From assembly GCA_038503075.1 (NCBI GenBank), contig JBCAML010000021.1, positions 1,178,001 to 1,242,000 on the forward strand: a stretch of DNA of 64,000 nt. The letters run 5' to 3'. The DNA is from Gyromitra esculenta (lineage: Eukaryota > Ascomycota > Pezizomycetes > Pezizales > Discinaceae). The notes under the pieces were generated by a model. It made no database searches, was not told the origin of the DNA, and saw only the letters and a program-made list of their open reading frames with translations. The position numbers and the translations under genes were made by a program. Below are positions 20,566 to 34,200 of the stretch, piece after piece. Every line of letters starts with the position of its first letter. The first letter of the stretch is position 1.

Positions 20566-23128
20566 CTAGGCGGCATCTTCCATCTCGATATCGATTCCGC
20601 TGTTCGAGAGTGCCTTCACCAGATCGATATGTCCATGCTTCTTCAGTAACTGCAATGCAACCTGGCTATCACGCCAGTCGGAAGCATTCAAACTAGCCCC
20701 GCTGCGCAAGAGTAACCTCACCACCTCCACATGTCCATCCTTTTCCACCGCTGCCCGCAATGCTGTTCGGCCATTAACCATAGCTGCCGCAGCATTGACG
20801 TCAGCCCCTCTGTCCAAAAGAAACTTCACTACAGCAACGTGCCCGCTCTCCGCAGCTGCCTGTAACGCTGTTCGGCCATTCATAGGAGCCGGCGAAGCAT
20901 TGATGTTGGCTTTCCTGTCCAAAAGTAGTCTCACCATTCCGATGTATCCGCCCTCTGCCGCTGCTTGCAATGCTGTCCGGCCACCATAATCGGCCGGCCA
21001 AGCATTGACATCAGCTCCTCGATCCAAAAGTAATTTTGCCACGTCAGATTTCCCACTCTGTGCTGCTGCTTGTAACGCTGTGCGGCCACCCATATAGGCT
21101 GGTGAGACATTGGCGGAGGCTCCTTTGTCCAAGAGGAGCTTCACCATATCAAAATATCCACCCGCCGCTGCCGCTTGCAAGGCTGTCCGACCGTCGTATT
21201 CGGCTATTTTAGTATTGACATTGGCCCCTCTATTCAAGAGCAATTTCGCCACCTTAAGATGTCCCCCCTTCGCCGCAGCTTGCAACGCCGTCCGACCAAC
21301 GTCATCAGCAGGTGCAGCATTGACGTTGGCCCCTCTTTTTAAGAGTAGCTCTACCACCTCGAGATGTCCGCCCTTTGCTGCTGCCTGTAATATCATCTGG
21401 TCATTGTTGATTGGCGAAACATTAATGTCGACTCCTTGGTCCAAGAGGAACTTCACCAAATCGACACGCCCGCTCTCTGCAGCTGCCTGTAACGCTACTT
21501 GACCACCATAGCTGGCAGGTGAAGTATTGGCGTCGACTTTTCGCTCCAAGAGGAGTTTAACCACATCGACAAGACCACTCTCCGTTGCCGCCTTCAAAAC
21601 CGTTTGACCACCATCACTGGTCAGTGGAGTACTGGCGTCAGCTCCTCGACCCAAAAGCAGCTTCACCACATCGATATGTCCACCCTCTGCCGCTGCTTGC
21701 AACGCCGTCTGACCGCCATAAGTAGGCGGGGCATTGGGATCGGCCCCTTGTTTTAAGAGGTATTTCACCACATTAACATGCCCTCCCTCCGCCGCTGCCT
21801 GTAATGACGTCACGCCCTTTATCCGTATATCGATGTTGGTAGTAGATAAACTCTTAAATAGCAAGTAGTATCCGTTCGATGCGGCGTTATGCCGAATCTC
21901 GTCGATATCCCTACCTGAGGGGGCAAATATTTCGTTGATGCTTATTTGATCCACCTGTGCCACCAAGCAATCCGCATCCTGAAGACTAAGTTGGACCCCT
22001 AAGTGCGAAAGCTGTTCCCTGAAAATCTCAGACTCGCTTGTCTCTGCAAGCCACGGGTTTCTAAGGGCATTTGAAGCAGTCGTCCGAGATTTCGGATCGA
22101 CAGCCAGCAGCCTCTCCACAAAATCGATTCCTCCATCTCCAACTACGGATTTTTTCAGGCTTTGTGTGGGAAATTTGATCTGTTTGTTGCAGTACTGGAA
22201 GAAAATGTTCATATCACGACTTTGCGTAACCGGTCCTACGTCCAAATCCGAATAAACTGAACTGGTGTCGTCTTGAAGGAGGAAGGGTATCTCGGAGGTC
22301 AATATCTCGTGTATTAGACAACCCAGGGCCCACATATCGGCAGCATTGGTGTAAGCTCTCCCGACTTGGTATTCCCGAGGAAGGAACCCCTGTTGCTCTG
22401 GGGCACGATATCCTGGTGTTCCGCACTGGGTATGTAACTCGGTGTCGATCTCCTTTTTCGATACTCCGAAGTCGGCGATTTTAACACAAATAGGCGAGAA
22501 CGATGTAATGAGGACATTCTACTATAGTTTTAGAAATGTGTTGTGTAAACTATTGGCTCTGGTGGTCAAACCTGGGGATTTAAATCGCGATGACAGTAGT
22601 TTTTCCTATGCAGCACTGCAAGCCCTTCCGCAATCTGCCCTGCAATTTCTCGGACTTCTCTCCGAGCCCTTGGTCGAGAATCCTTAATGTACTTCCGTAA
22701 GTCGCCGCATTCGGTGTACTCCATTGCGATGAAGACAAAATCTCTATCTTCGAACCACCCTGAAAAATGGATGAATTGTTCCGGATACTGATCATGATAG
22801 CTGAGTTAGCCAAGCTCAACGCAGACACTTTGGGGGAAAAAAAACCTCCTCCACTTACATCTCGTAATTCTGCCAACGCCTGCACCTCCCGCAAGAAATC
22901 CATCTTAAAATTTCTGCGTAGGCTTTTGACCGCTCGTAACTCTCCAGCATCACTCTTCTCAAGCCATACAGTCCCAAACGCGCCAGAACCAACCTCCTTC
23001 TCCCGCTTCCACACTTCCGAAAGGCCCGACTTATGGATTGTATGGACCACAATGCCATCCGAGTACGCGTGCTCCGAGGATTCAGTGGGGAGCTTATGAC
23101 GCTCCAGTTTCGCAGCTCTAGTATCCAT
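20566..23128 (-). CDS. Protein kinase with 12 ankyrin repeats, intact array copy
   Basis: Predicted Ser/Thr kinase with a C-terminal ANK platform, 812 aa. Exons: 23128-22859, 22787-22572, 22518-20566; both introns are phase 0 and have GT...AG ends. Kinase domain about residues 41-320: glycine loop GSGAFGTVW (47-55), Lys68 in AVK, catalytic CHRDLN with Asp158, DFG at 178-180, APE at 201-203, D-M-W at 223. All key residues are present. Twelve ANK units follow from about residue 397, with 34-35-residue spacing and consensus GRTALQAAAEGGH. Without signal peptide or membrane segment it should be intracellular. Only this member of the local array is intact. ANK repeats bind partner proteins, and the kinase presumably acts on such partners, but neither the substrate nor the pathway can be read from the sequence. 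Confidence 0.88.
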
Positions 23129-23989
23129 AATTACAACAAATCAGTCGGACTTGGCGCCGTCGTACAGAAATATACCCCGCACAACCGTAGCAAGCTAGTC
23201 TTCGCTTGAAGATACAGAGGTATGGTACCAAGCTGATGGGTGTCGTATAGTTGATCCCTTCCACCGTAGTTGTATCGAATAGTCGCAACAAGTTGATTCC
23301 GCTAATATCGCCGCTATGATATGGGGTTTTTTTAGGGGGGAAGCTGCGAGAAGTCGTGAGGGCGACCGATTGTCCTTGATGCGTGCTATGTTGTGCGATC
23401 ACTCCAATCGGCCTCAGACTCACAGACCAATCACAATGTGCCCGCATGATCCATGATCGAATTTTCTTATTTTTTTTTACGATACCCATATAACTCGGTC
23501 TATCTAATCAGCACGAGAAATATCAGCCGCAAAGACCGTAGTACTGATAGGCTCCAGTATCTGTTCCGTTCTACCCGCTGTTCAGCCCAGAATCCAACTC
23601 ACTTCAGCTGAAGACCGTGCGTCATAGCTTATATCTCCCTCTTCTCGTTCCCTTCTGTAGTCAAGATCGTCTAACGCGTTTCTTTCGCGTTTGGTAGTTC
23701 TGCCAAGTCCGCTACAATACCAAAGAATTCTCGAAAGCTAAGCATAACTGGGTGTTGGCTTGGTTAGATCTAGCGCTTGTGTAACATTCATATATGATCA
23801 CCCATCTTGAACACCGAATCAGATACAAGAGTAACAAAGCTCAGCCTTGCCACTGTGACGATGATGGAGGTGGTATAGAGGATGACAAGTAGATGTTGGT
23901 AGTGATAACGATACCTACCAGAAATAATATTTCTCCTCAAGGGTCCCAAGAAACATATATGTTTACCCCAAGTGGCAGTAGTGCAGGAT

Positions 23990-24110
23990 AAAATGTGGTC
24001 ACAGTTGGGTTATCCAGATGGATAAGGGCTTGAGTTCGACTCACCGCCTAAGCCCTGCCTGGAGAAGGGAGAACTAACTTGATCCCCATTCTACGTTAGC
24101 CTCAACAGCC
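23990..24110 (+). repeat. Possible tRNA-derived (SINE-like) element
   Basis: TGGTCACAGTTGG (from about 23996) fits a pol III A box, and GTTCGACTC (from about 24034) fits the B-box consensus GWTCRANNC at tRNA-like spacing. No complete cloverleaf can be folded, so this is not a functional tRNA. One copy only in the window, so a SINE cannot be confirmed. Confidence 0.28.
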
Positions 24111-27052
24111 TAGCGTGCACCCTTTGCTGCAGCGGCCAACAAGTATTTTCCAAGTTATTTTCCTACTAAAATCAAAGCGATCCTCTCAGAAGTACGATTC
24201 TCAAAGCACTCATGCACCAGAGAGAGTAAAGTTTAGTTCATTTAATATGCATTAAGACGTTCCCGATCTACTCGCTCGCCGTTGGTATTCCCGTTATCCA
24301 CCTGTTGTGAAGTAGAAATAGAATCCCAGTCACAGAGAGGTTACACTGATAGTCATGGCAAAAGCTTAAATCAAAGCTTAGCGCTGATACAGAGTAGCCA
24401 AGCCATGTCAAAGCGCCATATGTATAGCCGCATGCCGCGGTTACTTCCGTGGTGAGATTTGCCGCCAAAAACATCTTACGCTAGATATCTGAAGTGAAAA
24501 AAGGGATCGACGAAGGATGGCCCTTGGCTCTCCCTCCGAACCACTCCTAGTTGATCCCGCTCTCCAGAATAACTGACTTCACGTAGAGTATCAGATAGTT
24601 GTGCTGCATCAGCTCTGCCGTGTCAATCCTCAGGGTAAAATATGCTGTCAAAAGCATCTCGCAGTATGAGAGGCCCAAGATGAACAAGGCTGAAGAAAAG
24701 TAGCCTCTAGATCTCGTTACGGGTCCCAACATCCATTTCCAGCTCTCATCAGCTGCTCGATATAGGTTCTACAACGTAACCACCAGGTGCACCCTTACGG
24801 GTTACACGACCGAACTGTCTACACGTAACCAGACTGATTGAACCAAAAGCACACGAGAAAAGCCACCGAGAAGCTGTTCGCATCCAGGTAGAAGCGTAGT
24901 CTCGAACCCTTGTTCCCCGGGACGTCCCGCTAAGTCTTTGGTGATGCTGAACCTCCGTAGATCTTTGTACCCAGGTTAGGTACCCAAAAAGTAAATCGGA
25001 ATAAACAAAACTACCGCGGATAACCACATTACGTTCCTGGTGGACAAAAAAAACCCCACATACTCTACACACTCAGGCGCTAGCACAGCAAAGTCATCTT
25101 GATAACCCAACCGAACTCCCCACTACCGCTCCGAGAGAAACCCCACAGAACACTCTTTCAAGATCCGCCCAGGCCTGAGTTGCATAAGACACAACCACCC
25201 TCTTTCCAGGTCTCTCCCAAGAACCCACAAGAGCCGGAACACCAACCAATAGCGGGAGAAGAAACCAAGAACCATCCGTTTTTCCCAGACACGTCAAAAC
25301 AATCCACCATACCAAACCCTTCGATCCGAGGAGAATATCCCCAAAGGGTGTGGTTCAACGGATGAAAAAAAACAAAAAACAAAACAAAACCATAAAGCTA
25401 CCTTTCTATTTCATTTTTGCCTTTTTTTTCATCCGGTTATGTTTGTAACCTGTCGACTCCAGAGAGTGTGTCGACCGACAAAACCGAAAACGCCCACAAA
25501 AGTTGGGACTTGTCCCCGGAATTCAGGATATGCGATCGACGATGAGAACATAATTTACAGGGGGGGGTGGAGGGAGGGAGGAGGAGGAGCGCATGAAGGG
25601 ACGTCAACCGTAAATACCCCAAGAAGAAGAAAAAACCAATTCATTCTTCCATATCCTCTAGAAAGCTATCCAAAAAGCACTATTTTGTTCCCTCACAACA
25701 AACGAACGAACTGGGAGAACGATATAAAATAAAATAAAAAGAGGGGGGAGGGTGGACCACTAAGGCTGCGCTATCCTCAAGATTGGAAACCAGACCACGC
25801 GCGCATGTGGAGAGAGAAACTCACAACCACCAGGAGGAGTGGAGCGGCTTTTTTTTTTTTTTGTGATGTGGTGAGCGAACCCAGCCCATCCCATCCATCC
25901 AATTCCGATGCGCCATGTCAGCTAGTGTGGCGGCTGTCAGAAAAAATATATCTGTCTGCCACGCACGCAAAGGAGAAGAGAGAGGGGGGGGAATGACAAC
26001 GAGAGAGAACGACTGGTTCGCCTGAGAGAAATTAGGTGCCTAAGCGATTTTAAGTCCTGCTGCTGCTGGACGAAAAGGAAGTGGGATGAGAGTTTTTTCT
26101 ACGGGGTCATAATTATATCATCTGCCTTGCAGACAAGGGAGTGTTTCGACTTAGTGGGTGTTTCGCGATCGGGGTTGACAGTCGAATGATGCGAAATCTG
26201 TGGGAGAGGCGAACCGCCGTTGATTGGAACAGCGACCCCAGACCAAAAACCGAACAGATTCTGAAACTGCATAAGAAACCCGCCAAGAATATGCAGCCTG
26301 CCAAGGCTAACAGTGACAGAACCCCTAACCCCCGGTTTGAGATACAAAAATAAAAATAACATCAAAACACAGAGAAGACATTGCTGGTCCGAATCCTCAG
26401 GGCGGAATGTCGCTCAGGTACCAACTCATCAACCTCCTTTAGTATAGTTCTAGAAAATCTCTATGATGTCATCCGCGATTCTAGAACACCATAATGCAAC
26501 CTGCAACTGGACCGTTGACAAGAAACCCACATCCCAATCACTTCCGCTGACTGTACTCTGTCAATCCTAATCATCTCATCTACCCACCAGCTAGCCAGCA
26601 GCAACACCAAGAAAAAAGATAGGAACACGATTTTTTTTTCTTAGTAGTAAATTATTTTTTTGTTATCTTTTCCGTTATCTGTTACAATACTACTAAAAGA
26701 TTTCAAAAAAAAAAAACTTCAATCAACCCCCTCCCCCCCTCCCCCCTACCCAATCATCATACCGTCGCATATCAATTTGATATATATCATCATCAAATAA
26801 AAAAAAAACCACAAATACAAAACCCCCCAAAGGAAAGAACGAAAAACTCCTCTGGTCAGAGAGAAAACAACTCGATAAAACAACCTCCTAAACCCCTCCC
26901 CCCTCCCCCCCAGGAGCCATGAATGGACGTAAATAATTATGCCGTAAATAATCACACAATCAGTAATACAAACAAAATCGACAAAAAAAGTTACAAAGCA
27001 CGATATGATGCATAGCGCCTCAGGCGTTGACCTCCCTTAACGAAACCGTAAA

Positions 27053-27088
27053 ATAAAAAATAAAAAATAAAAAATAAACAAATAAACC
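27053..27088. repeat. (AAATA/AAAAAT)n simple repeat
   Basis: AT-rich low-complexity run upstream of the J-domain gene's 3' end. Confidence 0.8.
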
Positions 27089-28038
27089 ACCACCACCTTT
27101 AAAATGAACAAGGCATAAGAAATTTGAACAACCTATGAACCCCCCCCACCCAATGAACTAGATGGACTAGATGCAAATTTCAACACCCGAGAAGACAAAG
27201 GAAACGATATATGGTCCGAAAAGACAGATGAACAACCTAACCGCAAGAACCTCCCTCAGCCTCAGAATGTAACCGTGCACCGAGAAATCGTCCGTTTTGA
27301 TATATAGGGCCCGTGCTTGGATCGCCGTGATTGGGAGCCAATTTGGTGGGCGATTTGTATGTGGAAGGGCAAATAATATGTACCGTGTCGCAGACACCGA
27401 TGAACCGTAAATTCGATCGTGGAATCTTGATCAAAATGCCAATTCTCATGGCATCTCTTCTCCCTTCCCTTCTCCATGCGATTTCTCGGATTCTGAGTGG
27501 GCTGAGTTGTATAAGTGCGGTAAAGCGGGAATGGATGAATGAAATGTGGAATGAAGTGTGGAATGAAGTGTGGAACGGGAATTGGAGCAACAAAGTGCGT
27601 TCGTGATAGGGTGCGTACTCCAGTTTCGCAAGAAAGTTGGTATGGGTAAAGCATGAAAAACAAAACTACATATCAGCTATCACAGCTGAATAGCCAACGA
27701 TGCGCACAATGCGAATACCCGAAAACCAACCAGGCGCACTAATAAATAGAAATATATGAAAAATCTCCGCCTGATAATTGATGATATAGAACCCCAAAAC
27801 CTAATCTGTACCAAAAGATGAGCGAAGAAGCAAAAAATGAAACAAAAACCGTTAAAATCGCACCGAAAGACAAACACCTCATACATATAACGAAACCAAA
27901 ACCAGGATTTGCCAAAAAAACATAAAAAACAGCGTAATCTCCGCACACCGCTCCATACGTAAAATCGTCACACAAAGCAAAACATTACAAAAATCACAAA
28001 ACCAAAACACACCTCCTCTAGACTAACCGGACTAAAAG

Positions 28039-29989
28039 TTAACCTGAAAAGGTAGCGCCGCGGCTAAGCGAAGGCGCATACCCGCTATACGAGGATTCCC
28101 GTTCCCGTTCCCGAGAACGTGAAGTTTGCGAATGAAAATGTGTAGTGTTTGCCCTTGACAAGCCTGGGGAAGAGAATTGCTCTGCACCCAGTCTCGGCGA
28201 AAGATTTGGTGAGTGATGATGATGATGCCTATGAGTTCGTGGCGGTGATGTATGTGGTGAATGTATATGGCTGCTTGGAGGAGAGTGTGGGTGGATGCTG
28301 CTGAGCGGGGGAGCATAGCGAGGATCAACTGATGCGGGGTATGCCATAGGGAACGGTATGCCGTGGATCCCTGCCGCTTTCGGGATATACTCAGCAGGCA
28401 GGGTTGGTGGGACACCGCTAAGCGGCTCCGCGGGGTGTATCGAGGGCGACGTTGATCCCGTCTTTCGGCGGTGTGAGGAGGGGACTCCTCCGTTGGCTTG
28501 CGCTTGCGCCTCTGCGTCTTCGCGAACATAAACCTCAAAGGTGTATTTCTTCCAGTTACCGGTTCGCGGATCGATACTTTAGAAAGATCAGTAAAAATGA
28601 TTGGTTAATCTCAGTCAATGAAGCCGCTTACCCTTCCGCTGCCGTTCGCATTACCGGACTTGGTGCCTTCTTGTCTACAATAGGCGTATCGGTTGAGGGA
28701 CTTGAGTAACCAGAATCGCATGGTACCGGCGCTTCCCGAGGGGGCATGCGAGATGTTTGCTTTTCAATACTTGGACTACTATGTCTTCGTCTTGGTACAC
28801 TATGACCGCCGGTATTTAGTGGATGAGCGGTCGGATATGAAGGATGAGAAGGAGCTGAAGATCCATAGACGTGGGGAGAACGCATGGGAGTTGATGGGAT
28901 TTCATCGCATTTCGAAGCTACTGATGATCCCCGACGCAATGGTGGGGACTTGGAGCTTTTGCGTTCACGGTGCGAAGGAATGTCAGCTCCCCGATCTCGA
29001 TCCCGACTTCCCCTCATGCTATCCCGATCCCTCTCCCGTAATCGCTCCTGTTCCATCCTGACAGCCTCAAGCCTAGCTCGTTCCTGTGCCAAAATCTCCG
29101 CCGCCGCCGCCGCCGCTTGTTGTCTCAACATTTCTTCCTTTGGAGTAGGTGATGTTTCCTCCCTCATCCTAGCCTTCAGAGCTGCAATCTTCAATTCCTC
29201 GGCCGCTTTCGCTTCATAGTAACCGGGTCGAACGTCGGAAGGGGGTGGTGGAGGAGGGGGTGGAGGGGCAGCTGGAGCAGCTTTCGGAAGATCGTGAGGC
29301 TGTCGACCATCGTACGAATTCTTTCTTGGCGATCCTTCAGCATACCGGTTATACGATTTATGTCTTGGTACTGATTGTTCCTCCTGGAATCGTGCTTGTG
29401 CTGCTGCTGCCGCCGCCGCCTGTGCTTCATAAGCTTTCCTGGCTTCCTCTGCCTCACGCTGTTGATATTCCGCTTGAGATGCTCTCCTGGCTTCTCTCTC
29501 CTCCGCATTCCACGACGATTCTTCCCTTGACCTTCGCTCCCCAGTAGCTCTCCTCCTCGCGTGCCTTGCCTCCCGCTCCCTCTCCTTCTCCCTTTGCCGA
29601 TCATCCGATGACGGATTTGTTCCGCTTCTTTCCCTCCTTTCGGGCCTTTCGGACCTCTCGGCACTTCCTGGAACCGGACCACTTGCACTTCGTGTGCCGT
29701 GTGAATGTGTGTGTGTATGCGTTGTCTGAGGTTTAGCTGCGGCCTCTGCTTTCTTAGCTTGCTCTTCGTCATACTTCCGCTTGCGGCGAGTATCGATCAA
29801 GAGTTCGTAAGCCTCCTGGACCTTCTGGAATTGAGCAGCCTTCTCATCACGCAATGATTCATCGTGAACTTTGTCTGGATGACATTGTAGGATGAGTCTC
29901 TTGTACGAGCTCCTAATGGCAGCGGGGGCAGCGTCGGTTGAAATTCCGAGAACCTCATATGGATCAGATGCCATCTTGGGGATTGCCAT
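28039..29989 (-). CDS. J-domain (DnaJ/Hsp40-type) co-chaperone
   Basis: Two exons, 29989-28632 and 28576-28039, joined across a 55-bp intron (GTAAGC...AAAG); 631 aa. The join gives IDPRTGNWKKYTFEVYVRED and a Pro/Ser/His-rich C-terminus. The J domain (about residues 9-75) contains PYEVLGI, the invariant HPD at 37-39 and a KVQEAYELL helix. The middle is a long charged Arg/Glu-rich segment with Ala runs (AEAAAKPQ, QAAAAAAAQ) and a poly-Pro stretch, probably disordered or coiled. J proteins stimulate the ATPase of Hsp70; the client is unknown. There is no Zn-finger or substrate domain of class A/B, so it is class C. Two in-frame starts lie five codons apart (29989, 29974); the second is directly before the domain. 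Confidence 0.88.
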
Positions 29990-31243
29990 AAAGTTGAATG
30001 CTTGTGAGTAAAGTTAAAAAAAAAACCAGACGAGCAGAGGACCGATGGAGTCAACTGCTCGAGAGATGCTGCTATTAAGATTAACGATCGATGATGATCT
30101 AGGACGCTGATGCTAAGTGATGGTGGCCACTTTGGATGATTACAGAGAACGACGTGTACTCGGGTGGTGCAAGGATGAGCGGTTTAGATCGAAGCCAATG
30201 TGGGAATGCCGATGAATGAGAGTCGATCTCGTTCTTGAATTGAGGGATGAACGAAATGCAAGAGGTCGAAACCAAGATTCCAAAAGTTATTTAGAAAAAA
30301 TAAAGAACGATTATAGTATTCAGTATTGACGGGGTCTACGGTCAATAAGCTTTGTTGGGCCGAGTCAAAAGGGGGGCTTAGCGGGTGGCTCGCAGAACCG
30401 ACGGGGAGCGTTGTATACGCGGTAGCAGTAGTAATTGATGACGACAACCAGACTTAGAAGTAGAGAGAACGAAAGAGAAACAAGAAGGGGATAGATATGA
30501 AAAATGTACGGGTTAGGCTTGCAGGAAAGAAGGCAGGCAGTTGGCCAGACAGATGTGTAATTTGCAAGACCTTTCTTTGCCACACAAAAAGAAACACGAC
30601 TCGCTGGCTTTGTAGGGAAGGGCAGCTGGTTAACTCCGTTCCCGAGCTAATTTCAAAGCGGCCGAGAATGCAAAGGGCAGTCAATCAGTCAGCTGGTGGG
30701 AAGGGGACGTTATTCGTTTCGTTTCGTTCCGTACGTTTCGTCTTTGGATATTTCGATTGCAAGTTAATGCAACCGAAGGACAATATGGATGGGATGTCGA
30801 GTCGAGTCGGACAAGATAACGTGGGACTGATGAGAGCAGAGATAGAAAGTAATGTGTAACGAAAAGCAGATGGATGAACCGAGTTTGTTTTTTGAGAATT
30901 CAGTTTCCGGGCGAAGGACGGACGGCAAAGAAGGAAGAGTAATGGGAACCGACCGAGAAAAGCGGGGGGGTGGAGGGGGGGCTCGGAAGGGAGGGGGAGG
31001 GGGAGGGTTCAACGAGATGCAGATGGAGAGAATAAAAGGAGAAGGAGAGAAAGAATTCTCTGGCCGAGGGAGGAGGAGGAGGAGGACGAAAGCGTGAAAG
31101 AGAACGAAATGAATGGGTAGATAGAGGCCGTGATGGAAATTGACTGGAAGGGAAAAGAGGTGACGGCTCAGGTAACGTGTGGAGGGTGGGATTGGAGGTG
31201 TGGATGGACAGAGACACAGTTGACGGATGGGAAGGGAGGACAA

Positions 31244-31270
31244 GGCAGGCAGGCAGGCAGGCAGGCAGGC
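31244..31270. repeat. (AGGC)n microsatellite
   Basis: Six to seven tandem AGGC units. Confidence 0.85.
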
Positions 31271-34200
31271 GATTGGGGATGGTGATGGTGATGGTGGGGA
31301 GAGCGGGATGTCCAAGACCTGCTGCTTGCTATCCTACAACTGCTACTATCTCCCTGATCTGATCTCTTCTGGCCAGCAACTCGCAACTCTGGCCAGCACC
31401 TCCAGAGGGCGGGGCTCCATTGGCCTGGACACATCTGCGGGGGACAAGGAACGAGAGACAAGAGGGGGAACGACCAGCCAAAGCAGGGAAGCTCTCTGGG
31501 TTCAGCAAAGCAGCACAGCACCCAAAGCAAGGGCAGATGTCGGTCGGTGGGCGTAGGGTGGGCATGTAGTTCAAACTCAACTGGTTCATAGTGGGTACCC
31601 CCAGCCAAGCTTCCTTATTCACCAGCTCTCCATAACAGCACTTCCTCTCTCACCACCGAAAATGATCTCGATTCCCACTTATGATGAGTTGTTCAAAAAA
31701 GTCTTCAAGAAGGCCCCCCCATCCCCCCGTATCCCCTTTCGTTAAACACCCCTTGGGCATCGCCTCTGGTGTATTCCGTAAACTAACCCCCACAAGCGAG
31801 TGGTGTCCCCGTGAATTCTTACCAGTTCGTCTCTACTAAGAAAACTAACTCTGTTCCATTCGTTCATTCCTTCTCACCCCTCCCAAATCAAGTCACTTCC
31901 CTTCCCTTTCCCGACCGCTCGATAAGGAAATACACCTTGACGCTGCCTCCCTTCCAGCCAATCACAAAAATTCCCCACGTCCCGGCGCGTATGTACCGTG
32001 CATAACTTCACTCGCAGAAGAAAAAAATAAAAAAACGGGAGAAATTCTGGGCCCTGCAGTTAGTTCGATTTACTGATCTTGGGCAACGTTCCCCCAGTAG
32101 CGCCGCATGTGGGGTGGTGGTGGTGGCTATCAAGACATGATACCCATCGTGAAATAGAACATGTGTTCAGGCTATGTTTCCGAAAGCAGGCTATTTTGTT
32201 TTCTCGTCTCGTCTCCAAAATAGGAACAATCTTCTGTTTATATCCTCCCTCAGTCCCATAAAATAGTAACAAATAAACCCAAACGCGGATCGCCTGCAAA
32301 TCGAATAGAACCCAGGAGAAAAAGAAAAACCAGCCCAGTTCCGGCTAGCTTAATCCATCCGGGCGCCATTCCGTGCCCCGGTCGGTCACCACCACATCTC
32401 CCTATCTCCCCCGAACGAAAAAAAAAGTAACAAACTCATCATCCAGACAAATAAAAGGCGACCGACAGCCACAGGGCGTAACTATTCATCCTCTTGGCAT
32501 AAATTACGACTTACATGAGAAGTGGATTCCGCCTCAGACTACTATTCCCAGAAATACTCTGCCGATTCGACTGCACCATACTTCTTGCCTTGATGTATCT
32601 TCGTGCACCCAATGGGCGAAATAGGGCATCGACCGTTGATGACTACATTCAGGATGAGGCGAAACAAAGAAATTCCCCGGCGGGCCAAACAAACGTGCTT
32701 TCTCGGATATAAACCGAGTCTAACCAGCATTCGCCCATCTCTTCCCTCAGGATCTTTCGTGACTACATTCCGTATCCATATCACAATCCCCCCCAAAAAA
32801 CAAAAAAACAAAAAGTGTAGATAGAAAGCGTCAATGAATGAATGAGCGGAAAAAACAAACAAAAACAAAAACTGTATATTATTGTTGGTCTGTCTTTGTC
32901 TCACTTGACCTTGTTTATCGCCTGAGCATAAAATGTCCCGCGCGCATAATCCCCGTTAGTGCGGGGATGGGGCTAGACTACTCTTCTACCCAACTCTACC
33001 ATCCTACGCCGCTGCTATCTGCCATTTCCTATCGCTAGGGATCATTCTCGAAGCACTCGTGATTTCTCCATCCCAGGGTTAGGTTCAGGAACCCCCCCCC
33101 ATCCACCGGCAAGTCTGCACGGCTACACCAAAAACCATATGTATGCGGGGAGGGTGAGAAGAAACAAAAAAAAACACAAATCAAGTTTAGGATTTCTCGG
33201 TAAGAATGTTTATTACCGAATCCGTACCACAGCACTATTCCATTTCACCTCCATCAACCTAACCAACTCCAGCCTCAGCCTGCCCACTACTCTGGCCAGC
33301 TAGGTAGTATTCCAGAGAGATGAATGATGTCTTCACATGACTTATCGTGTCCCCAAACCACCACCACCACTCTAATGTAATCCGTCTGATCCCCCCTCCC
33401 TCGAGCAAGCCTTATCTCGCGTAAGTCGCGCGTGACGCTACCGTCCCATCATGGTACCTGAGCGGCATTTTGCCTCGGAGGGAGGGCGTACGACAGAGCT
33501 GGCTACAACAAAGGCAACATGTTGACTTCCTCGTGGCCTTGTTATGATTCCTGGCCTTGTCCGTTCCCTCGGGAACAATCCGTACTCGGATGGTAGAGTG
33601 CGCAAGAAGGGTGTTCTGCACCTCATCACACTGCAGGACGGAGACACTTGACACTTCAGCAACCAGTGCGGATGTAGCTATTTGTATACATATATACATG
33701 TAGTATACATATGTTTTCGGTTTTGCGCGAGGGGAGGGATAGTGAAACTGAACGTGTGTTCGATTAGGACACCCAGGTAGATATGTAGAGCAAGTTGTAT
33801 CTATCTAGGTATCCGAATCAAACAAACTAGTCTACCCCCGGGTGAGGGGGATAGATAAGTTTTTACCCCGCCCCTAGTCAGAGTCGAATGAACGAGCCTG
33901 CTGAACGTAGGGGGAGAAAAACAAACAAACACAAACCCCGCCGCAGCGGTCTCCGTAACAACGGGGGAGAGTGAGAGAAACGAAGTTGAAACATCCCGGA
34001 CTGCCCCCCAACCGAGCCTCGGGGTGAACACAAGGTCAAGGATCTTGTGGAGCCGAAGATCCCGAGGATCAAGGTTCGTACCGAGTTAGACTTGTCATTA
34101 AGATCTGCCGGGAACGTCACCCATCCACCGCGAAGTCGTCATGCAACAATTACATGTGTGTTTATGGGATAAAAAGCGTGGAATAGATTAGATAGAGTAG

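Larger units (their letters stand above)
23129..28038. other. Long intergenic region, no supported gene
   Basis: About 4.9 kb between the kinase-ANK gene and the J-domain gene. Minus-strand open frames at 24268-24732 are hydrophobic but lack a start-intron logic I could support. It holds a tRNA-like pol III box pair near 23996-24042, long T and A runs (25850, 26630, 26700) and an AAATA-type repeat (27053-27085). Confidence 0.5.

Noticed and set aside
23700..23840. 5S rRNA-like words (TCCGCT, AAGCTAAGCA, TTGGTTAGAT)
   Set aside because: Spacing and the conserved central and 3' blocks do not fit; only the copy at 59863 has the full pattern.
29191..29772. 193-codon minus-strand frame inside the J-domain gene
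   Set aside because: Overlaps the real coding frame; Arg/Lys/Gln-rich shadow.
30764..31315. 183-codon minus-strand open frame
   Set aside because: Composition is Pro/Ser/Leu low complexity produced by polypurine tracts; no domain, no splice context.
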